Source: SIG607 sp045533195
GTDB taxonomy: Bacteria > Bacillota > Clostridia > Oscillospirales > Acutalibacteraceae
NCBI GenBank assembly: GCA_045533195.1
Contig: JAZSHI010000055.1
Coordinates: 1-64,000 of the forward strand
Direction of reading: 5' to 3'
Length of the DNA stretch: 64,000 bases
Shown here: one piece after another, positions 57,974 through 64,000 of the stretch
Layout: every line of letters begins with the position of its first letter
Numbering within the stretch: position 1 is the stretch's first letter
Made by a program: the position numbers and the translations under genes
Notes under the pieces: model-generated
Databases searched by the model: none
Told to the model about the DNA's origin: nothing
What the model saw: only the letters and a program-made list of their open reading frames with translations

Positions 57974-59350
57974 ATGGATAAAATGTGGGCGGGAAGATTT
58001 AACAAAGCCCTTGATAAAGAGGCTGACGACTTTAATTCTTCCATTCATTTCGATTCAAGAATGTATAAGCAGGATATAACAGGTTCGATAGTTCACGCTA
58101 TGATGCTTTCTCGTCAGGGTATCATTACCAAGGAGGAAAGCGCCGATATCATAAATGGACTTGGCGGTATTTTGGACGATATAGAAAGCAAAGCATTATC
58201 CTTTGATATGGATGCTGAAGATATCCATATGTTTATTGAATCGGAGCTTACTAAAAGAATAGGCGATAACGGTAAAAAGCTTCATACCGCCCGCAGCCGT
58301 AACGATCAGGTGGCCCTTGATATCAGACTTTATTTAAGAGATGAATGTGATGAGATTTCAGGCTTACTTTTAAAGCTTATTGAGGTTATAAAGGATAAAG
58401 CAAAGGAAAATCAGGATGCAATTATGCCCGGTTACACACATTTACAGCGTGCCCAACCTATAACCTTTGCTCATCATTTACTGGCTTATGCTATGATGTT
58501 CAAGCGTGATTTTGAACGTTTAAATGATGCTGTAAAGAGAATGAATTATTCCCCCATAGGCTCCTGCGCTTTGGCAGGTACTACTTATAATACCGACAGA
58601 AGCTTTGAAGCACAGCGCCTTGGCTTTGACGGAATAATGATGAATAGCATCGATGGTGTTTCCGACAGAGATTTTTGTATTGAGCTGATGTCCTGTTTTG
58701 CTACCGCTATGATGCATCTGTCCCGTTTTTCCGAAGAAATAATTCTTTGGTCGAGCTGGGAGTTTAAATTTGTTGAACTTGATGACAGCTATACCACAGG
58801 CTCAAGCATTATGCCTCAGAAGAAAAATTCCGATATGGCGGAGCTTGTAAGAGGTAAAACAGGCAGAGTATATGGAAATCTTTTATCCCTTCTTACCACC
58901 CTTAAGGGTTTGCCCCTTGCTTATAATAAGGATATGCAGGAGGATAAAGAAGCCATATTTGACAGCGTTGACACCATAAAGAAGTGTCTTAGCATTTTTG
59001 CTCCCATGGTTGCTACTATGAAGGTTTTAAAAGCAAATATGTATTCAGCAGCTCAAAAGGGCTTTATAAACGCTACCGACCTTGCCGATTATCTTGTTAA
59101 AAAGGGAATGCCCTTCAGAACCGCTTACAAGCACGTGGGAACTCTTGTTGGGTATTGTATAGATAATAATACTGTTCTTGAAGAATTGCCGATAGAAAAG
59201 TACAAAGAATATTCAGAGCTTTTTGATAATGATTTATATACGGAAATTTCTCTTGAAACCTGTGTTGCCAAGCGTATTTCTGCAGGCTCTACAGGTTATG
59301 AATCGGTGAAAGAACAGATTAAATATATTACGGAGTTTTTAAAAAAATGA
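57974..59350 (+). CDS. argH: Argininosuccinate lyase
   Basis: Splits argininosuccinate to arginine and fumarate. 458 residues of the fumarase/aspartase superfamily: DVHMF-like EDIHMFIESEL, HTARSRNDQVALDIRL, PGYTHLQRAQPITFAHH and the mobile catalytic loop GSSIMPQKKNSDMAEL. AGAGGTAG precedes the ATG, 19 bp after argG. Its stop overlaps the argC start (4 bp). Confidence 0.98.
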   Translation: MDKMWAGRFNKALDKEADDFNSSIHFDSRMYKQDITGSIVHAMMLSRQGIITKEESADIINGLGGILDDIESKALSFDMDAEDIHMFIESELTKRIGDNGKKLHTARSRNDQVALDIRLYLRDECDEISGLLLKLIEVIKDKAKENQDAIMPGYTHLQRAQPITFAHHLLAYAMMFKRDFERLNDAVKRMNYSPIGSCALAGTTYNTDRSFEAQRLGFDGIMMNSIDGVSDRDFCIELMSCFATAMMHLSRFSEEIILWSSWEFKFVELDDSYTTGSSIMPQKKNSDMAELVRGKTGRVYGNLLSLLTTLKGLPLAYNKDMQEDKEAIFDSVDTIKKCLSIFAPMVATMKVLKANMYSAAQKGFINATDLADYLVKKGMPFRTAYKHVGTLVGYCIDNNTVLEELPIEKYKEYSELFDNDLYTEISLETCVAKRISAGSTGYESVKEQIKYITEFLKK

Positions 59351-60279
59351 AAAAGGTATTTATAGACGGCAGTGTGGGAACAACCGGACTCAGAATTTTT
59401 GAACGTCTCGGTAAAAGAGAGGATATAACCTTAATTACTTTGCCCGAAGAAAAGCGTAAGGACGTTTCTGCCAGAAAAGAAGCAATAAACAGCGCAGATA
59501 TAGTTTTTCTTTGTTTGCCTGATGATGCGGCAAGGGAATCTGTTTCTCTTCTTGAAAACGATAATACGGTTATTATCGATACCTCTACAGCCCACAGAAC
59601 AGACGAAAACTGGACCTACGGTTTTCCTGAGCTTAAAGCTGAAATTGCTCAAAAACTTCCAAGCTCTAAGAAAATTGCAGTCCCCGGTTGTCACGCAAGT
59701 GGTGTTATAGCCCTTGTTTATCCGCTTATTGAAGCAGGAATTTTAGAAAGAGATGCGCTTTTATGCGTTACCTCTGTTACAGGATACAGCGGTGGCGGTA
59801 AGAAAATGATTGCCGAGTATGAAGCCGATGAAATCGACGAGCTTTTCAGCGCTCCCAGACAGTACGGACTTACTCAACAGCATAAGCACCTTATGGAAAT
59901 AAAGGCAATAGCAACCCTTGATAATGCTCCTGCCTTTTCTCCCATAGTTTCTTCCTTCTATAGCGGTATGTGTGTAACTATTCCCTTATTTAAGAGTCAG
60001 CTTAAAAATGGTGCTTCCATAGAGGATATAAAGCATATTTACAGCCAAAAATATAACGGCCCCGTTGTTTCCTATAAAGATGAAGCTGATGAAAGCGGAT
60101 TTATTTCTGCTAATAAGCTTAGCGGTCTTGACAGTATGGAGATTGCTGTTTTCGGTAATGAAGAAAGAATTTTACTTGCGGCAAGATATGATAATTTAGG
60201 CAAAGGCGCTTCGGGTGCAGCTGTTCAATGTATGAATATCTGTATGGGTGCTGACGAGACTACAGGACTCAGCATTTAA
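59347..60279 (+). CDS. argC: N-acetyl-gamma-glutamyl-phosphate reductase, short type
   Basis: NADPH-dependent reduction of N-acetylglutamyl phosphate to the semialdehyde. 310 residues, about 35 fewer than the common type, matching the shorter ArgC subfamily. Motifs: FIDGSVGTTGLRIFE (NADP fold), VFLCLPDDAARE, IDTSTAHRTDENWTYGFPEL, active-site Cys in VPGCHASG and SVTGYSGGGKKM. The ATG overlaps the argH stop in ATGA. It is 14 bp before argJ. Confidence 0.95.
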   Translation: MKKVFIDGSVGTTGLRIFERLGKREDITLITLPEEKRKDVSARKEAINSADIVFLCLPDDAARESVSLLENDNTVIIDTSTAHRTDENWTYGFPELKAEIAQKLPSSKKIAVPGCHASGVIALVYPLIEAGILERDALLCVTSVTGYSGGGKKMIAEYEADEIDELFSAPRQYGLTQQHKHLMEIKAIATLDNAPAFSPIVSSFYSGMCVTIPLFKSQLKNGASIEDIKHIYSQKYNGPVVSYKDEADESGFISANKLSGLDSMEIAVFGNEERILLAARYDNLGKGASGAAVQCMNICMGADETTGLSI

Positions 60280-60293
60280 GAAAGGTTTTTAAT

Positions 60294-61505
60294 ATGAAGA
60301 TTATAAACGGCGGCGTATGTGCCGCAAAGGGTTACAAAGCTTCGGGTATTCATTGCGGTATCCGTAAGAATAAAACAAAAAACGATATTGCTCTTATATA
60401 CAGCGAAAATGTGGCAAATGCCGCTGCTGTATATACCACAAACCTTGTTAAAGGCGCTCCTCTTACCGTTACTAAAAAGCATTTAGCCGATGGTAAGGCT
60501 CAGGCTGTTATTTGTAACAGCGGAAATGCAAATACATGCAATGCCGACGGTATTGAGGTTGCTGAAAAAATGGGTGTTATCCTTGCCGATGAACTTAAAA
60601 TAAACAGTGACGACGTTATTGTCGCTTCAACCGGTGTAATCGGACAGCCTCTTGATATTACTCCTATTAAAAACGGTGTTCCCGCTTTGGTTAAAGCTCT
60701 CGGTGATAACAGCTTAGATGCCGCATACGGTATTATGACTACAGATACAAAGGTAAAGGAAATAGCCGTTTCTTTTGATATCGACGGAGTAGAATGTAAA
60801 ATAGGCGGTATTGCAAAGGGAAGCGGTATGATACATCCCGATATGGCAACAATGCTTGTATTTATTACTACCGACTGTGCGATTTCTTCCTCTTTGCTTC
60901 AAAAAGCTCTTTCAGAAGATATTAAAAATACCTTTAATATGGTTAGTGTTGACGGCGATACCTCCACTAACGATATGGTTGCAGTTCTGGCTAACGGTAT
61001 GGCAGGGAATAAGCCTATTGAGAGCGAAGGCGAAGACTTTGAAACCTTTATGAAGGCTCTTAATACAGTAACGGTTTATCTTTGCAGAATGATTGCGGCT
61101 GACGGTGAGGGCGCCACAAAGCTTCTTGAATGTAAGGTCAGCGGCGCAAAGGACGATTTAACCGCCAAAAAGGTGGCTAAGAGCATTATATGTTCTTCTC
61201 TTACCAAAGCGGCTATGTTTGGCGCTGATGCCAACTGGGGAAGAGTTCTTTGTGCAATAGGTTATGCAAAATGTGATGTTGACGTAAATAAGGTTGACGT
61301 ATCCTTTAAATCCGAAAAGGGTATAATCGACGTTTGCAAAATGGGAAGCGGTATTGAATTTTCAGAAGAAAAGGCAAAAGAAATTTTGCTTATGGATGAA
61401 ATAGAAATTATCGTTAATCTGGGGGACGGAGACGCAAGTGCAACTGCTTGGGGTTGCGATCTTACCTACGATTACGTAAAAATTAACGGTGATTACCGTA
61501 CCTAA
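60294..61505 (+). CDS. argJ: Glutamate N-acetyltransferase/ornithine acetyltransferase
   Basis: Recycles the acetyl group from N-acetylornithine to glutamate (and in bifunctional forms also uses acetyl-CoA). 403 residues; the protein self-cleaves before the Thr in the conserved KGSGMIHPDMATML motif (around residue 190). AVYTTNLVKGAP, SGNANTCNADG and CSSLTKAAMFGADANWGRV are further signatures. Presence of ArgJ implies the cyclic acetyl pathway. Whether it can also start the pathway cannot be told from sequence. GAAAGG precedes the ATG. Confidence 0.97.
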   Translation: MKIINGGVCAAKGYKASGIHCGIRKNKTKNDIALIYSENVANAAAVYTTNLVKGAPLTVTKKHLADGKAQAVICNSGNANTCNADGIEVAEKMGVILADELKINSDDVIVASTGVIGQPLDITPIKNGVPALVKALGDNSLDAAYGIMTTDTKVKEIAVSFDIDGVECKIGGIAKGSGMIHPDMATMLVFITTDCAISSSLLQKALSEDIKNTFNMVSVDGDTSTNDMVAVLANGMAGNKPIESEGEDFETFMKALNTVTVYLCRMIAADGEGATKLLECKVSGAKDDLTAKKVAKSIICSSLTKAAMFGADANWGRVLCAIGYAKCDVDVNKVDVSFKSEKGIIDVCKMGSGIEFSEEKAKEILLMDEIEIIVNLGDGDASATAWGCDLTYDYVKINGDYRT

Positions 61506-61512
61506 AAATAAA

Positions 61513-61541
61513 AAAATCTCCATTTTTAAAGTGGAGATTTT
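61513..61541 (+). terminator. Hairpin with short U-tract between argJ and argB
   Basis: 10-bp stem aaaatctcca (61513-61522) with tggagatttt (61532-61541) and a 9-nt A/T-rich loop, ending in T4. In an operon this would give partial termination and lower expression of argB, argD and argF, or protect the upstream mRNA. Confidence 0.6.
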
Positions 61542-61567
61542 GGCTGTTTAATAAGGAGAATAAAGTT

Positions 61568-62434
61568 ATGAATATTTCTAATGCAGACAGAGCCGAAATA
61601 CTTGTTCAGGCGCTTCCTTATATTAAAAAATATACCGGAAAGATTGTTGTAATCAAATACGGCGGTAACGCTATGATTAACGAAGACCTTAAAAATTCCG
61701 TTATGAGCGATATAATACTTCTTACCCTTGTCGGAGTAAAGGTTGTTCTTGTTCACGGCGGTGGCCCCGAAATTACCGAAATGCTCGGTAAAGTAGGCAT
61801 TGAAAGTAAATTTGTTAACGGACTTAGGGTGACCGATAAGGATACCATCGATATTGTTCAGATGGTACTTGCAGGAAAGGTTAATAAAAGCCTTGTAAAT
61901 CATATTGAAAGAAAAGGCGGTAAGGCAATAGGTCTTTCGGGTATCGACGGTCATATGCTTCGTGCCGAAATTAAGGATGAAAAACTCGGCTATGTGGGCA
62001 ATATTACAAAGGTTAACGTTCAGCCTATTCTCGACGTTATTGAAAAGGGATATATTCCCGTTGTTTCTACACTCGGTTGCGACAAGGAAGGTAACGTTTA
62101 TAACGTAAATGCAGACACAGCCGCCGCAAAAATTGCAGGCGCTCTTGCGGCTGAAAGTCTTATTTCTCTTACCGATATAAGCGGTATTTTAAGGGATGTA
62201 AATGACGCTGATTCTCTTATTTCTCATATTGAAGTGGATGAAGCCAAATCCCTTATCGACGAGGGCGTAATTTCAGGCGGTATGATTCCTAAGGTTGAAT
62301 GCTGTGTAAATGCTATTGATTGGGGCGTAAGAAAGGTATTCATCATTGACGGCAGAGTGGAGCATTCTCTTCTTATTGAAACCTTGACCGATGAAGGTAT
62401 CGGTACAATGTTCTATAGAAAAAAAGGTGACTGA
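61568..62434 (+). CDS. argB: Acetylglutamate kinase
   Basis: Phosphorylates N-acetylglutamate; often the arginine-inhibited step in cyclic pathways. 288 residues of the amino-acid kinase fold: VVIKYGGNAMINEDLK, VLVHGGGPEITEML, FVNGLRVTD, GLSGIDGHMLRAE, VNADTAAAKIAGAL and SGGMIPKVECCVNAI. The N-terminal extension before KYGGNAM (DRAEILVQALPYIKKYTGK) is of the kind present in arginine-sensitive, hexameric forms; regulation by arginine is inferred. AAGGAG precedes the ATG. argD starts 1 base after the stop. Confidence 0.97.
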   Translation: MNISNADRAEILVQALPYIKKYTGKIVVIKYGGNAMINEDLKNSVMSDIILLTLVGVKVVLVHGGGPEITEMLGKVGIESKFVNGLRVTDKDTIDIVQMVLAGKVNKSLVNHIERKGGKAIGLSGIDGHMLRAEIKDEKLGYVGNITKVNVQPILDVIEKGYIPVVSTLGCDKEGNVYNVNADTAAAKIAGALAAESLISLTDISGILRDVNDADSLISHIEVDEAKSLIDEGVISGGMIPKVECCVNAIDWGVRKVFIIDGRVEHSLLIETLTDEGIGTMFYRKKGD

Positions 62435-62435
62435 T

Positions 62436-63599
62436 ATGTCTTATATTGAGGACGATAAAAAATATATTGCAGGTACATATAACCGTTTTCCTGTTGAAAT
62501 AGTAAAGGGAAAGGGAAGCATCTGTATGGATGCAGACGGAAAAGAATATATTGACCTTGGAACAGGTATTGCTGTAAATACCTTCGGCTTTTGTGATGAA
62601 AGCTGGGTTAAGGCTGTTAGTGAGCAGTTAAACGCTTTTCAGCATACATCTAATCTTTACTACAGCAGTCCCTCTATAACCCTTGCTAAGATGCTTTGTG
62701 GACGTACAGGCTGTTCAAAGGTTTTCTTTTCAAATTCAGGTGCTGAGGCTAATGAATGTGCAATTAAAACGGCAAGAAAATATGCAGCAGAGGTTAAAGG
62801 CATAAAAGAGCCTACAATTTTAACCCTTGTAAACAGCTTTCACGGCAGAACAATAACAACCCTTGCCGCAACAGGACAGGATGTTTTCCATAAGGATTTT
62901 CTTCCCCTTACCGACGGCTTTGCTTATACACCTGCCAATGATATAGATGCGCTTTTAAAAAGTGTTGAAAAATATTCTCCCAGCGCAATTATGTTTGAAA
63001 CCGTTCAGGGAGAAGGCGGTGTAGTGCCCCTTGATAAAGCATTTGTTGAGGCAATTGTGAAAATTTCCAAGGAAAAGGATATCCTTCTTATTGTTGACGA
63101 GGTACAGACAGGCAACGGCAGAACAGGTGAGCTTTACGGATATATGAACTACGGCTTTACTCCCGATATAGTATCTACTGCAAAGGGACTTGCAGGAGGA
63201 CTTCCTATTGGCGCCACAATGCTTTTTGAAAGGGTTAAAGATGTTTTAACACCTTCAAGTCACGGCTCTACCTTTGGCGGAAATCCCATTTCCTGTGCAG
63301 GTGCAATTAACGTTTTAAACAGAATTGACGACGTAGTTTTAGAGGGTGTAAAGGAAAGAAATAAGCTTATAGTTGATACTTTAAGCTCAGCAAAGGGAAT
63401 TAAAAGCATCAGCGGTATGGGACTTATGCTTGGTATTGAAACCGAAAAGAGTGCCGCTCAGGTTGTTAAGGAATGTATGGAAAAAGGTGTTCTCCTGCTA
63501 ACCGCCAAGACAAAGGTGCGACTGCTTCCTGCGCTTAACATTCCTTTTGACGTTTTAGAAACAGCGCTTAGTGTAATTAAAGACGTATGTGCTCAGTAG
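62436..63599 (+). CDS. argD: Acetylornithine aminotransferase
   Basis: PLP enzyme making N-acetylornithine. 387 residues; GTGIAVNTFGF, FFSNSGAEANECAIKTARKY, NSFHGRTITTLAATGQ, FETVQGEGGVVPL, LLIVDEVQTGNGRTG and the PLP Lys in STAKGLAGGLPIGA. ATG 62436 gives the family start MSYIEDDKKYIAGTYNRFP (broken here as SYIEDDKKY and YNRFPVEIVKGKG); the open frame 15 codons earlier lies in argB. argF follows after 13 bp. Confidence 0.97.
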   Translation: MSYIEDDKKYIAGTYNRFPVEIVKGKGSICMDADGKEYIDLGTGIAVNTFGFCDESWVKAVSEQLNAFQHTSNLYYSSPSITLAKMLCGRTGCSKVFFSNSGAEANECAIKTARKYAAEVKGIKEPTILTLVNSFHGRTITTLAATGQDVFHKDFLPLTDGFAYTPANDIDALLKSVEKYSPSAIMFETVQGEGGVVPLDKAFVEAIVKISKEKDILLIVDEVQTGNGRTGELYGYMNYGFTPDIVSTAKGLAGGLPIGATMLFERVKDVLTPSSHGSTFGGNPISCAGAINVLNRIDDVVLEGVKERNKLIVDTLSSAKGIKSISGMGLMLGIETEKSAAQVVKECMEKGVLLLTAKTKVRLLPALNIPFDVLETALSVIKDVCAQ

Positions 63600-63612
63600 A
63601 AAGGAAAATATT

Positions 63613-64000
63613 ATGAATTTAAGAGGCAGAGATTTTTTAAAACTTCTTGACTTTAGCAGCGAAGAAATCGGCTATTTGATTGACAAAGCGGCTGAATATA
63701 AAGCAAAGAAAAAAGCAGGAATCCTTCACGATGAATTTAAAGGAAAAAACATTGCTTTGATTTTCGAAAAAACCAGTACAAGAACACGTTGCAGCTTTGA
63801 AGTGGCTGCACACGACCTTGGAATAGGCACCACCTATCTTGATCCAAGCGGTTCACAGATAGGCAAAAAGGAAAGCATTGCCGATACTGCCCGTGTTCTT
63901 TCGGGCATTTACGACGGTATTGAATATCGTGGTTTTGGTCAGGAAATCGTTGAAGAACTGGCTAAATATTCATCTGTTCCCGTTTGGAACGGGCTTACCA
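63613..64000 (+). CDS. argF: Ornithine carbamoyltransferase (partial, cut by window end)
   Basis: Forms citrulline from ornithine and carbamoyl phosphate. The first 129 codons are visible, starting at ATG 63613 with GAAAGGAAA upstream. Diagnostic features: LRGRDFLKLLDFSSEEI at the start, the carbamoyl-phosphate motif EKTSTRTRCSFEVAAHDLG and GSQIGKKESIADTARVLSG, then YRGFGQEIVEELA. The rest lies beyond 64000. Gene order G-H-C-J-B-D-F gives the complete ornithine-to-arginine route except for carbamoyl phosphate synthase. Confidence 0.95.
   Translation, partial: MNLRGRDFLKLLDFSSEEIGYLIDKAAEYKAKKKAGILHDEFKGKNIALIFEKTSTRTRCSFEVAAHDLGIGTTYLDPSGSQIGKKESIADTARVLSGIYDGIEYRGFGQEIVEELAKYSSVPVWNGLT

Overview
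The window looks like the chromosome of a low-to-moderate GC Clostridia-class Firmicute, most likely an uncultured gut or rumen Oscillospirales/Ruminococcaceae-type bacterium. The support is three T-box leaders, a CtsR-McsA-McsB-ClpC stress operon, an MraZ-led division/cell-wall cluster, clostridial gene orders (dprA-topA-trmFO, rnc-radical SAM-smc-ftsY, nadD-yqeK-rsfS) and strict anaerobe chemistry (ferredoxin-linked 2-oxoacid oxidoreductase, radical SAM enzyme). Almost everything is on the + strand. The exception is a 43-codon cysteine-rich membrane peptide at 51553-51684. Taxonomy is inferred from gene content only.

Layout. 1-17860: housekeeping run of translation, RNA modification and DNA maintenance genes (rplT, SpoU methyltransferase, dprA, topA, trmFO, plsX, rnc, radical SAM, smc, ftsY, rdgB, yhbY, nadD, yqeK, rsfS, leuS). 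17911-18074: tRNA-Lys(TTT) with its own perfect promoter and terminator. 18077-20656: small accessory island with a modular hairpin array, an orphan lipoprotein, a membrane protein and a second membrane protein broken by one base in an 8-T tract. 20804-22174: COG2509-type flavoprotein.

22175-36844 is the most interesting part: three transcription units, each with a consensus promoter and a T-box leader. Aligning the specifier loops at the same position gives ATC (Ile), GTA (Val) and CTC (Leu). Unit 1 encodes an XRE-cupin-acyl-CoA synthetase fusion. Unit 2 encodes a paralogous fusion, a ParA-like ATPase, ferredoxin, VorB/VorA/VorC-type 2-oxoacid:ferredoxin oxidoreductase and a branched-chain aminotransferase. 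Unit 3 encodes a LeuA-like protein that has lost all recognisable catalytic residues, a TIM-barrel/acyl-CoA-synthetase fusion and an amidohydrolase. Control by uncharged tRNA implies a biosynthetic direction: branched-chain volatile fatty acid to acyl-CoA, reductive carboxylation to 2-oxoacid, transamination to Ile/Val/Leu. The reaction scheme is known biochemistry in rumen anaerobes. The amino-acid-specific tRNA gating of separate ligases and the fusion architectures are what deserve testing.

36931-39028: a PfkB-kinase/AraC fusion with a nucleoside hydrolase, probably a ribonucleoside salvage pair. 39178-51549: mraZ, rsmH, ftsL, PASTA-PBP, murE (meso-DAP type signature), mraY, ftsW, murG, murA, ftsQ, ftsZ; murF, murD, murC and ftsA are not here. 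51801-56365: ctsR-mcsA-mcsB-clpC behind three CtsR boxes. 56366-56519: a complete promoter-to-terminator miniature unit that looks like a collapsed response-regulator gene. 56525-64000: arginine biosynthesis (argG, H, C, J, B, D, F; argF cut by the window end) behind ArgR/AhrC-like palindromes.
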